This document shows positions 51,196 to 62,825 of a stretch of 64,000 bases of DNA, piece by piece. A program made the position numbers and the translations under genes. Origin of the DNA: Ephydatia muelleri (lineage: Eukaryota; Porifera; Demospongiae; Spongillida; Spongillidae); contig JABACO010000013.1 of the NCBI GenBank assembly GCA_013339895.1, forward strand, positions 7,313,890 through 7,377,889, given 5' to 3'. Below the pieces are notes generated by a model. It was not told the DNA's origin and did not search any database. It saw nothing but the letters and a program-made list of their open reading frames with translations. Numbering within the stretch: position 1 is the first letter of the stretch; the number at the start of each line of letters is the position of its first letter.

Positions 51196-52658
51196 GGATC
51201 AGTTGAGAGACAGTTACGGAACACCGTTGATTGCATCAAAGGCTGTTAATTGAGTTGTTGATTGGTTATTAATTTGGGGGGGGGGGGGACGTCCTAGAAA
51301 TAAACACGCCATACAATATAATACCCTACCACGTGAGGGCCAGTTGTTTCATCACGTGACTTAACATGGCCGAAAAGACGCGTCGCCTTTTACAAGAGTC
51401 TAAAGAACACATGTTCTATTTGGCGCAAGGAAGGCCTACACCATATAGATGTGTTGTAATGGAATCTCTTCCTCGTGGAATGTCACTATCTGTGTATGAA
51501 GAGTACAAAAGAAAACACCATAGCTTCGACATCTTGGATTCGGTGTTGGACGAATTTTTAAAAACCAACTCGTGGGGATATGTGGATTTGAGTCAAATTT
51601 GTTCATCTCGATTGACTCGAAAAACGTTTCTCAGGTACGTGCACGCATCCGTACCATATTTGGCGACTGTCTTCGAAGTTAACGGCACTGACCAAAAAGT
51701 GTGGGTCAATGTGAAATTGTGCAACAATAGCTTTGTGTATGTGTACAAACCCGGAGAAACTATCGAGCGTAACAATTCTGATGGATGGATTCAATTTGAT
51801 GAGTGCTTACTACACATGCCGATTTTAAAGGCTAACCTTCGCAATGCTGGTTTCCAAACTATCGATGCCTACTATTCCTACGACGATCAACGCCTTGACA
51901 TAAAGGCATGGACATGTGAAGATGACGCCCCGAATCTTGTACTCACGTTTGAGCCGGGATATCCATACCGGGATGATGACAGTGCTCGTACTGAAATTTG
52001 AGATGCATGCAGGAACTCAATGTTGGACAAAACACAAGTTTACATGTTATACTTGGCAATTTTGTACATGTGCATGTCTGATTTGGTACACATCTGATAA
52101 GTAAAAGTATGGTATGGGTACTTTTTTTGCCAACTCTGGACTAGGTCACATGTATGCGGTCCTAAGAACCATGTGTTGTCCCTATACACTTGTCTGTAGT
52201 TTGAGGAACAAATTTGACAGAAAATATGCTCCTATACGAATGCAGTTTGAGTGTTGCCAACAGTTTTAGCTGTATGTGCAGGTAAACTAATGTAATCCTC
52301 TGTTGCTGATGCAAGGTAAAGGGGTGGTAAAGGCTGAAGAGTGTTGGATTAGCATGTACATCAGAGGAGTCATCTGGTCTGGTAGTATAAGAGATGGCTT
52401 TGCATGTACGTAAGTGTCGTGTGCACGGTTACCATGGTAGTGGTTTGACGTCTTTTCACATGCTGCCTCCAAGTAAGAGGTACAAGAATGCTGTACTAAG
52501 AGATGAGGAAGACCAGCCAAAAGGAATCAAGTATTCCTGTTATTAAAGTCACTACTATGTAATGTTCTATTTTTTGGGCAGGAGATTTTTCCCTTGAGGT
52601 GGCAACTCAATTAACAGCCTTTGATGCAATCAACAGTGTTCCGTAACTGTCTCTCAAC
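51196..52658 (+). mobile_element. 1.46-kb unit with ~60-bp inverted repeats carrying the 211-aa gene
   Basis: 51196-51255 (GTTGAGAGACAGTTACGGAA, CACCGTTGATTGCATCAAAG, GCTGTTAATTGAGTTG) is the reverse complement of 52598-52658 with about two mismatches. Inside lie a G run, the 211-aa gene and a 600-base 3' region shared with 36488-37089. This is the structure of a DNA transposon without a transposase. The outermost bases and any target duplication cannot be fixed because the 33-bp minisatellite abuts the left end. Confidence 0.7.
51366..52001 (+). CDS. orphan 211-aa transposon-linked protein, copy 2
   Basis: Same length and start context as the copy at 35852-36487. Differences seen are ESEEHV to ESKEHM, HASIP to HASVP and DQRFD to DQRLD, plus a few silent changes, so the two copies are about 98 percent identical with no frame damage. 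Both end with RDDDSARTEI. Copy 2 has both inverted repeats and no transposase. The preserved frame in both copies suggests recent spread or selection. Function unknown. Confidence 0.7.
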   Translation: MAEKTRRLLQESKEHMFYLAQGRPTPYRCVVMESLPRGMSLSVYEEYKRKHHSFDILDSVLDEFLKTNSWGYVDLSQICSSRLTRKTFLRYVHASVPYLATVFEVNGTDQKVWVNVKLCNNSFVYVYKPGETIERNNSDGWIQFDECLLHMPILKANLRNAGFQTIDAYYSYDDQRLDIKAWTCEDDAPNLVLTFEPGYPYRDDDSARTEI

Positions 52659-53073
52659 TTCTGCTTTTGGCAGGGAATCTGGTGTATCGGAAGTTTCGTT
52701 AGAAACTTCCATATAAGACGAGGGGTCCGCCACCACTGAAATCTCGTACACTCTAGTGAGAAATCACATAGAAATCTTGAAATCAATAGAAATCCGGGAG
52801 AAATCACGAAATCATATTGAAATCTAGAAATCCGTCAGAAATCACGAAATCACTTGAAATACGGTAGAAATCACATTGAAATCTTGAAATCACCGTAAAC
52901 TTAGAAATTACTGCCGTAAATTTAGAAATCACATCCGTATTTTCTTTAATAACTAATGCATTATTTATAACTACTTTTGCAATAATTATTAATGTTTTTA
53001 ATTATATGCCAATTATACCAATGGAATTAAAATTATGACATAATTATACTTACACTCGTACGAAATAATCAGT

Positions 53074-54389
<1,316 letters not shown>

Positions 54390-54606
54390 CATCATCTACA
54401 TGTAGCTCATCATCACCTCCAGCTGTCACTATGCACATCAATTGTCAGCCTAATCTGCATTCAGTACCACATAGCAGCCTCCCTAACAAGCAGGGTTTTC
54501 ACAACCCCCCTCCTGTTCAAAAGAAGTAGGAGGGGGTAGTGAAAATTCCTCTTTACATGTAGACTTAGGTAGCCTTTCAACTACACAGACTAGTACTAGT
54601 ACAGCA

Positions 54607-55554
54607 ATGCATAATGACTGGAGCAGAAGCTTCAGGAAACAGCAGTCCATTCATAAAGCGGGTTCTGATCCATCACAGATTAAACTAACATCATATTTCA
54701 GTGTTGCAAAGGACATAGAAACCTTAATAATAGATAATCCTAATATTGCTAAGTGCATCGATACTAGGCAAGCTGCTCTTAAAGGAACAATCACACCACT
54801 TTTTCAAAGCCTTGTGGATAATGCACAGTTAAATATACACAAGTTACCAAAAGAACGTCGTCATGATCACGTCATGAAAAATTTTTCAACATCATTGTTC
54901 ATTTATGCAGGGCCCCTTGCATATTCATTTGTTCATCAGAACATGCCTCAAGCTCTGCCATCACTTAGGACTGTCCAACGAATTGTCCACCATGAGTATG
55001 AGGTTATGAATGAAGGGGAATTTAGATTTGACCAATTAGCTAATCACATTAACAGCTATAAATGCGCAAAAGTAATTGTCATCGGTGAAGATGCAACTCG
55101 TTTAGTTGCAAGAGTTGATTACGATCCGGAAACAAATAGACTAGTGGGGTTTGTGCTAGTTACAACTAGTTAAAAAACTAGTTACAACAAAAATTCTGAA
55201 GCAAAACAGACGGGAGTCATGTGTTCTTGGTTTAATTCATCTGATTCGAAAATGTTTGAGTTGAATGTAGATAGAAATACCATAGAAAATCATTCCTTTT
55301 TGTCTACAAAGTCATACTTATGCACATTGTCACGAGGCTGTTTTGCATCTTTGGATTGCCCAGAAGCAAGTAGTAGTAAGTTCTTTACCCTTGATGAAGG
55401 TAAAATCGCTTTAATGACAGCTCACACAGTAACCCTTACCACCACTGCTATTGATCACATCACCACCTTATGTGTCTGTGCCGATGATCAACAATCTACA
55501 AAGGCCATCATAGACATATCTACAGACCTAAAAAAAAGTGCAGGAAGTAGGTGA
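54607..55554 (+). pseudogene. transposase-like core of the Ulp1-PHD element
   Basis: 54607-55173 encodes WSRSFRKQQSIHKAGSDPSQ, FIYAGPLAYSFVHQNMPQAL, PSLRTVQRIVHHEYEVMNEG and VIVIGEDATRLVARVDYDPE. The last motif (acidic GEDATR followed by VDYD after a beta-strand) looks like the first acidic residue of an RNase-H-like DDE fold. A short duplication (CTAGTTACAACTAGTTAAAA) ends the frame. 55219-55554 continues in another frame with SYLCTLSRGCFASLDCPEAS, then breaks in an A8 run just before the protease ORF. The family is not one I can name, and the transposase call is inference from its position and fold-like pattern. Confidence 0.5.
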
Positions 55555-56293
55555 GCACATTTGGGTCAAAAGTGGAATTGTAACCCTGACGAAACAAGAT
55601 AAGGATCGGTTGATTGGAGGACATGAGCTATCAGATGCTCACATCAACTTTGCTCAGTTTCTACTGAAACATCAGTTCTCTAATATAGATGGTTTCCGAA
55701 ATACGCTTGAGCAAAGCAAATCTTATATCAGAAGATTTCCGGAGTCCTCTGCAAAATTAATGCAGGTCATTTTTATCAGAGAATGTCACTGGGCATGTGT
55801 TCTTATACATGATAACCAGGTGCGTTTGTACGACAGTGCATACACATCTGTATCTGCTGATACCTTTCAAGTTGTAGCAAGGCTAGTACAATGCGCAGAA
55901 CCATCATTCCAGATACAGGTTATGAATATTTCTAAGCAGAGAGGTGCAGTAGATTGTGGTTTATATGCCATTGCTGTGCTAACAAGTTTAGCATTTGATC
56001 AAGATCCCACTACATTAGTTTATGATCAACAAGCCATGCGCCCACATTTGATCACACATTTTGAGGAAATGAAGATCGCGCCTTTTCCAATCCTAAAGCA
56101 CCACAGACCAGCTGACAAAGTTTCCAAAGTTGAAGAATGTATTCTGCATTGTTATTGTAGGATGCCTGATGATGGGTACGAAATGGTCTGCTGTGATCTT
56201 TGTGATGCTTGGCATCACAAAGCCAATGATTCGTATTGCAAGGATAGTTCCTGGTTATGCACACATTGTAGCAAAAATGAACTTGTTCAATAA
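55538..56293 (+). CDS. Ulp1/SENP-type cysteine protease with C-terminal PHD finger
   Basis: 252 codons including the stop. A leading segment LTKQDKDRLIGGHELSDAHI, NFAQFLLKHQFSNIDG precedes the C48 peptidase core. Catalytic positions are all visible: His in ECHWACV, Asp in VRLYDSAY, Gln in SKQRGA and Cys in VDCGLYAIAV. The PHD finger follows: CYCRMPDDGYEMVCCDLCDA, WHHK, CKDSSWLCTHC (C4HC3). Ulp1 proteases cleave SUMO-like conjugates and PHD fingers read histone tails, so the protein could act on host chromatin or SUMOylated proteins at insertion sites (inference). The N-terminal methionine is within a frameshifted context, so it was probably part of a larger ORF with 55219-55554. Confidence 0.8.
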   Translation: MQEVGEHIWVKSGIVTLTKQDKDRLIGGHELSDAHINFAQFLLKHQFSNIDGFRNTLEQSKSYIRRFPESSAKLMQVIFIRECHWACVLIHDNQVRLYDSAYTSVSADTFQVVARLVQCAEPSFQIQVMNISKQRGAVDCGLYAIAVLTSLAFDQDPTTLVYDQQAMRPHLITHFEEMKIAPFPILKHHRPADKVSKVEECILHCYCRMPDDGYEMVCCDLCDAWHHKANDSYCKDSSWLCTHCSKNELVQ

Positions 56294-56294
56294 T

Positions 56295-57390
56295 TATTGT
56301 TGTATCAGTTGTATTAAAATAATGTTGTGATGCATTGATTAATTGATTGCGTAAGTATTAAATTTAATAACCATGACTATTACACTATAATTACGTGGGC
56401 GTCATTTATCAAAAGAGCTATTTGAAATCAGAATGTAGCTTTACAATAACTACGAGCCGTTTATGACCCGTTCTAATTACGTAAACAAAAATAGAATAGC
56501 CTTTGGGCATCGAAATTATGTCGGTTGGCAGTAACAAGCACTATTCGGTCACAAATGCGCGAGAAAATACATACAGGCAGCACAGTTCACACCGAGCACA
56601 CACACCCGCACCCCAAAAAGTCTAGGTAGAATGGCACGCTTTAAAATCATGCCATTGTTGAATTGGTTGCCGCATGCAGCCGCGCCGTGACCCGTCACCT
56701 CACTCGCCTCCCTCAGACCTCAGACTGACCAGCTACGTCACGAATGTATTATTACGTCAAAAGAAATGTTGAAATCCAAGTCGTATTACGGTAGAAATCA
56801 GTCGGAAATCTGGAAATCACACGGAAATCTGGAAATCATATAGAAATCACGGAAATCACCTCGAAATCTAGAAATCACCTCGAAATCTAGAAATCACTGG
56901 AAATCCAACAGAAATCTGAAATTGATTTCGAAATCACCGTGATTTCGAAATCTCGTACGGCTTTTACGGTAGTGGCCCCTCGATATAGGATTTGACCCCG
57001 GCTATGAATATAATTAAAAATACACGACCCGTCTGTAACAAGACTCCCGATGATCGGATCGTTTAGCTTGTTTTAGCAATCGATCTGTAAGTAAAAAATG
57101 AGCAGTTTCGTTTTTGTTTCATGTCGTAGAACCGCGTGGTTGTAGAGAACAAAAGGGTATACTGTCCGTCCTCGTACCCAGTCCGGAACAATGGGCGGGT
57201 CTCCTTCTCCTTCTTGGCAATGCACAACTCGGGATAGGAACACTTTTAAACGATGTAATGTTCACCAATAGCTTCAGAATTGGCTAGAAGAGGTCCGTTA
57301 TGGATCAAATATATATTGGTAAACAATCGACTATACGGCTTATGTAAGACGTATAATTAGATATCTGAAAAATAAATGCACGGTACAGTG
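56295..57390. other. right end of the Ulp1-PHD element and flank
   Basis: Holds the element's right GAAATC region (56770-56960) and terminal repeat, then about 400 bases with no gene recognised. Confidence 0.5.
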
Positions 57391-57398
57391 TATATAAA
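57391..57398 (+). promoter_or_regulatory. TATA box
   Basis: TATATAAA, 80 bases before the ATG at 57471 of the basic repeat protein. Confidence 0.5.
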
Positions 57399-57470
57399 GC
57401 GAACAACGAAAAACTCTTCGGTAATTCAATCGTCGTTTTGGCGTGAAACCTGTGAAGTTGTTTTCCTCAA

Positions 57471-58546
57471 ATGCCTTCACGTCAGAAAAAGAAACGAGCG
57501 AAACGACGTGCGAAATACCTTGAAGTTCGAGACGATGTTTTAGAATCGGCACGGGCATCCTACAAAGCAGACCAAGAAAAGAAACGGACCGCTGAACGCG
57601 AGCGGTATCAAGCAGAGCCAGAAAGAAACAGACGCTGAACGCGAGCGGTATCATGCAGACCCAGAAAAGAAACGGTCATCAGCTAAACGCGAAAGCTATC
57701 AAGCAGAGCCAGAAAAGAAACAGACCGCTGAACGCGAGCGGTATCAAGCAGACCCAGAAAAGAAACAGACCGCTGAACGCGAATGTTATAAAGCAGACCC
57801 AGAAAAGAAACGGTCCGCTAAAGGAAACATTATTGGGAGAGTCCTGAATGTGCTCGGCGAAGAGAGTGCGGTACGGGAAGGCTAAGCGTAGTACCAACGA
57901 GGCCATCGAAAAAGTACTACCGACAAAGTTATTCAAAGGTATGTAAATGTAGTAACCTTCTCTTACCTTAGATATTAAGCTTAGTTTGCATATGACATTA
58001 GCTGAAACGTTGCGTCAGCGTTGCCTTTTGTCAGTGTCGTTATGTAATGTTGGAAGAGACTTTAGTTTCATTCCAGACCTGTGAGATGCATGCAGTTATT
58101 ATTTGAACTTTCTAGTGCAATGTGACATGGTTGCTGATATCATCTGTGCATTGAATCAGAATGGCTTCAGTTTACATAGGATTTCATGGCATGAAACTAT
58201 TTTAGTGGGCAACTGTTGCATGTAAGAGTATAACTTTCAAGCCTTGGTGTATATAGTTTAGCACATACATAATGTTGCATGTATGCACTTCCTTTTTCAC
58301 TGTAGCTACTCTCTGTACGAACCAAAGGATATTGTACTAAGCGAGTATAAGGGTGGCCTCGAAAAGACTATTCTTAAGAATAGCACTTTACTAGTTCAGT
58401 TAAATGATGCCTTTTGCAAGACGCACCCATGGTTAGCACAAAAGATGTGTACCAGTTCTGCACATGCTCACATCGCAGCATATGGAGCACGTCATCACGA
58501 GAGACGAAGTAATGGAAATAGAGCGGATTTTAGAAGGCGGTGGTGA
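57471..58546 (+). pseudogene. basic ADPEKK-repeat protein, frameshifted
   Basis: Starts MPSRQKKKRAKRRAKYLEVR and then repeats a 14-residue unit such as AERERYQADPEKKQT about five times (42-bp DNA units, 57590-57830). Two single-base losses near 57622 and 57633 (CCAGAAAGAAACAGACGCTG) shift the frame and create a TGA at 57636. A further frame change occurs near 57865. A GT donor follows LPTKLFKG at about 57940, and an acceptor at 58303 starts YSLYEPKDIVLSEYKGGLEK, which runs to a TGA at 58544. Such YKADPEKKK-type repeat proteins followed by a Y.L.EPK segment are, as I recall, numerous in sponge genomes. Their function is unknown to me. Confidence 0.55.
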
Positions 58547-58975
58547 TGGGGAGATGGCGAAGATGATGGCAGTGCTGGATCCCATCCAGCACCACCTTCC
58601 CCATGTCCAACACCACCTTCGCCACGTCCAGCACCACCTTTGCCACGTCCAGTACCACCTTCGCCACGTCCAGCACCACCTTCGCCACATCCAGCACCAC
58701 CTTTGCCACATCCAACACCACCTTCGCCACATCCAACACCACCTTCCCCACGTCCAGCACCACCTTCGCCACATCCAACACCACCTTCGCCACATCCAGG
58801 ACGAGGCCGAGATGGCAGACGACGAGGACAAGGAGATAGAGGACAAGGTGGAAGAGGACGAGATGGGAGAGATAGAGGACGAGGATATGTAAGAGAAGGA
58901 AGAGGGCGAGGTGGAAGAGGCGGTGAAGGACGAGACCGTAATGTGAACCATTATTCGGACAATATATATGTATAA
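58547..58975 (+). CDS. Pro-rich and Arg/Gly-rich low-complexity ORF
   Basis: In the same frame as the preceding fragment, after its TGA, the sequence encodes repeats of SPRPAPPSPHPTPP (15-bp-based units CCACCTTCGCCAC with ATCCAGCAC), then GRGRDGRRRGQGDRG and RGRGGRGGEGRDRNVNHYSD with a stop at 58975. Other frames are also open because of the repeat. It may be the C-terminal part of the 57471 gene if the TGA lies in an intron or is an error. RG-rich tails of this kind bind RNA in other proteins. A low-confidence gene call. Confidence 0.35.
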   Translation, partial: WGDGEDDGSAGSHPAPPSPCPTPPSPRPAPPLPRPVPPSPRPAPPSPHPAPPLPHPTPPSPHPTPPSPRPAPPSPHPTPPSPHPGRGRDGRRRGQGDRGQGGRGRDGRDRGRGYVREGRGRGGRGGEGRDRNVNHYSDNIYV

Positions 58976-59213
58976 CTACTAATGTTAATGTTATTAAATA
59001 ATTATGCCAAATGCGCTAATGATAATGGTCAGTCTAAGTACAGCAAGGAAAGATTTCACGAATGATTCAAACACGCATCCCGCCTTTAACTAAAACTTTA
59101 GTTCTGATATCGGATCGCTTAGCTTCGTTCATAGTTCTACATGTCTTAGCAAATGGCACACACATGACGTCACACAACCCGTTGTACATAGAAAAAAATC
59201 AATGAAACAAGTA
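58976..59213. other. no gene recognised
   Basis: Short AT-rich spacer before the hairpin. Confidence 0.5.
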
Positions 59214-59487
59214 AATAAAAACATTCTCTAGGTGAAAGTTGGTGGGATATAGGATTTGATGGCAATTGATGGTGTAAAAAGCAAGGAAACAAGGTCTTAT
59301 CAGAAGGGAAAATGTAATAGTCAAATATTTAGCACAGAAACAACACATGCCCTAGAAATGTGCTTAATATAGGACTATTACATTTTCCCTTCTGATAAGA
59401 CCTTGTTTCCTTGCTTTTTACACCATCAATTGCCATCAAATCCTATATCCCACCAACTTTCTCCTAGAGAATGTTTTTATTTACTTG
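59214..59487. repeat. 274-bp hairpin, arms ~115 bp, loop ~45 bp
   Basis: The left arm (GTAAATAAAAACATTCTCTA, GGTGAAAGTTGGTGGGATAT, ... AAGGGAAAATGTAATAGTC, to about 59325) is the reverse complement of the right arm (about 59364-59487) with only a few differences (for example GTGAAAG versus GAGAAAG). It is a foldback element or the joined ends of a MITE. It sits directly in front of the truncated Merlin copy. Confidence 0.88.
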
Positions 59488-59528
59488 TAAAAGGTGAGCT
59501 AAAAGAATAAGCTACATTTCAGCGTGAG

Positions 59529-59940
59529 ATGGCTCAAGATCAGTTGCCACAGTGGTTGGTTGGCCACATCTTGTATAGGGATCTCTGCACAGTGTTGTCT
59601 GATGTCGAATCCACGGTACATTGGTGCCAGCGACACAAACTCCTTGCAGAGAGGAAAAGCTGCCCGAAATGTGGACGGGAAATGCACCTCGTGAAGAGGA
59701 AAGCCGTGAATAAGGAGGAAATGGGATGGAGATGCCCTAGGAAGAGTTGCAGGCAGGAAGTGGCTCTGCTTTCAGGGACTTTTTTTGAAGGTTCATTTCA
59801 TATGAAGATGCAGTTTCTTTACCCTGGCCTTTTATCCATTGCAGGAAGTAAATTGGGTATAGAAAAGATTATGAGAATGGTGTATCTCTGGTCTGTAAAG
59901 ACACCCTTGGCAAAATGAAGGAAGAAATGGAAGTAAGGTT
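59529..59940 (+). pseudogene. truncated Merlin transposase
   Basis: Aligns with 37210-37622 at about 97 percent: MAQDQLPQWLVGHILYRDLC onward to SKLGIEKIMRMVYLWSVKTP. One C is lost in ACACCC(C)TTGG near 59909, which frameshifts the end of exon 1. After GAAGTAAGGTTATA the sequence jumps to TGAAATGTTAAATGTTAAAT, the region after the stop in the full copy, so exon 2 with the whole DDE domain is deleted. Confidence 0.85.
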
Positions 59941-59969
59941 ATAATGAAATGTTAAATGTTAAATGTACA

Positions 59970-60090
59970 TGGTGAGGTATGTATCTTCAAATTGGGGATC
60001 AGTTGAGAAACAGTTAAGGAACACCGTTGATTGCATCAAAGGCTGTTAATTGAGTTGTTGATTGGTTATTAATTGGGGGGGGGGGGGACG
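59970..60090 (+). repeat. solitary left inverted repeat of the 211-aa-gene unit
   Basis: GGTGAGGTATGTATCTTCAA followed by ATCAGTTGAGAAACAGTTAAG and GTTGATTGCATCAAAGGCTG through a G run to GACGTCCTAGAAA is the same as 51170-51300. The unit's gene is absent. This left end joined to a Merlin 3' flank links the two element families. Confidence 0.75.
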
Positions 60091-60099
60091 TCCTAGAAA

Positions 60100-60438
60100 A
60101 GAACGCCATACAATACAATACACAGCCAAATCTGTACAATTTGTGACATATATGTAGGGTAGAACATTCTGTAACAAATCTGATAAACATATGCTCTACA
60201 TATATTTTTCCTGTTACAGCGATGTTGTGTTATTCTGTTACGATATGTAAATATTGGTACAGAATGTCCTTACATTCCTTTACAATTTCATGAACAACCA
60301 GGTACAGTTTGTTTCTTAAAACTGCTACATATTCTTATCATATCTGTCACAGATATAAGTGCGATATTTCAGTATAATTATCCGCTGCGTCACCAGCTTG
60401 CGCGTAACGAACCAGCGGTAATTACGTACGAACGGAAG

Positions 60439-60440
<2 letters not shown>
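60100..60440. other. no gene recognised
   Basis: AT-rich with several ACAATTTGTGACATATATGT and TGTTACAGCG type words. Nothing assignable. Confidence 0.45.
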
Positions 60441-60442
<2 letters not shown>

Positions 60443-60534
<92 letters not shown>

Positions 60535-60587
60535 TGTGTGTGTGTGTTTGTGTGTGTGTGCGCGCGCGTGTGCGTGCGTGTGTGTGC
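60443..60587 (+). repeat. (TG)n microsatellite
   Basis: About 70 TG units with a few interruptions and a CG-rich end (GTGCGCGCGCGTGTG). Alternating purine-pyrimidine, able to form Z-DNA. Cys/Val and His/Thr frames over it are artefacts. Confidence 0.97.
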
Positions 60588-60954
60588 TATGCTCCTCGAT
60601 TGAGGCATGGCTTGCATCTTGGGCTGATGTAGTAGCTGCTGGTTACTGTTCTTTTTATTTCATATCAGATTAGCTGCGCTCTCACTTTTACGCTGAGAAG
60701 GCTTGACACTATACACACAACTGCTCAGTTGCAGATTTACGTTTGAAGAACATCACCAATCATTTGCATGGAAATCATTTATGGATGCTGAGCTAGTACA
60801 GAAAAGAACAAATGTATACGTTTGCAGCAAGTTCATAACATAGCGCTGTTGGTTACATTGATCGAAGTGAAGGCAGCAAGTAAATCGGGCGATCATCTGA
60901 ACCAATCATTGGTTTGGTGTTCTGGATAAATGAAAGCTAGTCAAGTTCTGCGGA

Positions 60955-62028
60955 TTATTGTTCATCAGCTTCATATTGATAAGGAGATGCTGGTTCCAGG
61001 CTGGGCTCCATGTACGACTCTCCTGACGCAATCAGTATTCCCTGTTCTGATTGGTGGGGTGGATTCAGTAGCCTTTCTTCTTCATTGTACACCAATTGAA
61101 GGTCTTCTGCAGAAGGGCTCCCATTAGCAAAATTAGCCTCTAGCCACCTTTCAAAACCTTTGTATGTGTTTTTCTTGCTTGCATCCACAGTGCGACAGTA
61201 CCTTCTCTAAGCAGCAAATAAAAATAAAGATGAAATAATGTTGTTATACTTTTTGATAACGTACCAGGATGGCCACATACAAATGATAGTTGGGTATTGA
61301 ATGCCGCTCCACCTTCACGACGGGTAAAAATTTGGCAACAAATTCTTCTGTTCCAATCCCAGCAAAAGACTGGCAGGGATTCAATCCAAATATCTATTGT
61401 AAAGAATCATACAATTAGAAGATACAATGACAACGTGATTATTTAATAAATACCCTTCTTCTTTCTTCTGCCCTCATCTCACTTATTTTGGATTTACAAA
61501 AAGTGATGGCAGCTTCGTATTTGTACTTGACTTCAGCCTCACTTCTAAGTACTGAGTTGACTGCATTCTGTAAAAACAGTATTTACATATAAAACAAAGA
61601 CGGCAACACCCTTAGATTACTTTGACTGCGGCTTCGGAAGGGGTTCTTGTGATGGTGGTACAGAATAAATGTCCAACGCTTTTCAGCAGTCCACTCTACA
61701 ACATAAAACAGTACATCATATGTTACATAATACTACTGCCTACCTTGAAGACACTATTTTCGACTGAAAAGGATCTTTGCTGGAGTTCTTTAACAGCATC
61801 CATAATCTTTTTCTGTTCTAGAAGTATGTTTGATAGCGTTAAAATCACAGTAGCTGCTAAGGCGTTTAACTGTGGAGTGAGTGGGTGTGGATCTACTACT
61901 CTTGGAGTGAAAGATGGATTGCCAGATGTTCCACGACCCAGACCATTAGTAGGAGTAGTAGCAACGGTGTTTCTACCGTTGGGAGCCGAAGTAGAAGGAA
62001 TAGTGCGAAAGGGTGTCACGGTACTCAT
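60955..62028 (-). CDS. 284-aa accessory protein, head-to-head with the second transposase
   Basis: Five exons, all phase 0: 62028-61744, 61695-61621, 61567-61454, 61393-61265 and 61206-60955. Order: Ser/Thr/Pro-rich N-terminus (MSTVTPFRTIPSTSAPNGRN), hydrophobic and coiled-coil-like helices (ALAATVILTLSNILLEQKKI, MDAVKELQQR), NAVNSVLRSEAEVKYKYEAA with KSKISEMRAEERRR, then IFGLNPCQSFAGIGTEEFVA, a conserved-looking KFLPVVKVERHSIPNYHLYV and an acidic C-terminus. Not a recognised family. Its placement and exon-rich structure mirror the accessory gene at 49389-50636, though the two proteins are not obviously similar beyond the N-terminal low-complexity and helical regions. Perfect frame continuity over five exons makes it a real gene. 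Confidence 0.72.
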
Positions 62029-62143
62029 CACTTTTATAATTTTTTAAAAAAAATCGCACTGTAATGAATAAATTCTCCACGTGCGCATTCTAAAATAAGC
62101 ACACCATTCTTCAAATAATACAGCACGCCAATTCGATCTTTGA
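62029..62143. promoter_or_regulatory. 115-bp bidirectional promoter
   Basis: Separates the start codons of the 284-aa gene (62028) and the zinc-finger transposase (62144). It contains CCACGTGCGC and AATAATACAGC, with no clear TATA box. Confidence 0.5.
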
Positions 62144-62794
62144 ATGGATTCCAACTGTACATGTACGTATACGTGGATGTATTACGAATTACTCTTTAAC
62201 GTATATCTTCAGTTTACAGCTGCGATTTATGCGGTGAAACGTTTTTGTACAAGTGCAAGTATAAAAGGCACCTTGAAAGCCCATCACACGTATCGTTTGA
62301 GGAAAATCTCAAGAAGTTGCGTACCATAGAAGAACAGCATGAACACGAAGAGGTATCCATTACTTTGTGTGTTACCAGTACACTAGGGATATTAGTACGT
62401 TGTGTACACGGGTTCAATAGGCGTCTGAAAGGGACACTTTTGCTACATTTGAGGATCTGGAGGCAGACAAGTATTCAAGTACAAGTGATGGAAGCGCAAT
62501 AGGAGACGATGAAATTCTTGAAAGTGACCATGAATCTGATAGCGAGGAGTTTATGGATGACCAGGAATTCCCGTCTGAGAAACATTACTACCCGTTTCCA
62601 TCCAAATTGTTTTCACTACTCTTTATACTTGTCAATAGTCCACAGCCAATGGTATTTGTTATTATTATTTTAATTCAAGCTTGTGTATGTGTGTGTGCGT
62701 GCGTGCTGTGTGCGTGTGTCTGTGTATGTACGTGCGTACGCACGTACGTACTTACGTGTGTGTGTGTGTGAGTGCGTGTATGTATGTATGTATG

Positions 62795-62825
<31 letters not shown>

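Noticed and set aside
50926-51249. Plus- and minus-strand 33-bp-repeat peptides (for example RYVSSNWGCMV)
   Set aside because: A 33-bp unit stays open in every frame; no conserved start or splice signal.
58433-58951. Trp/Arg/Cys-rich minus-strand frame and His-rich plus-strand frame over the Pro-rich repeat
   Set aside because: The Pro/RG frame continues in frame from the upstream segment and has a biologically common composition; the others are repeat shadows.
60390-60673. Cys/Val and His/Thr frames over the (TG)n run
   Set aside because: Pure microsatellite products.
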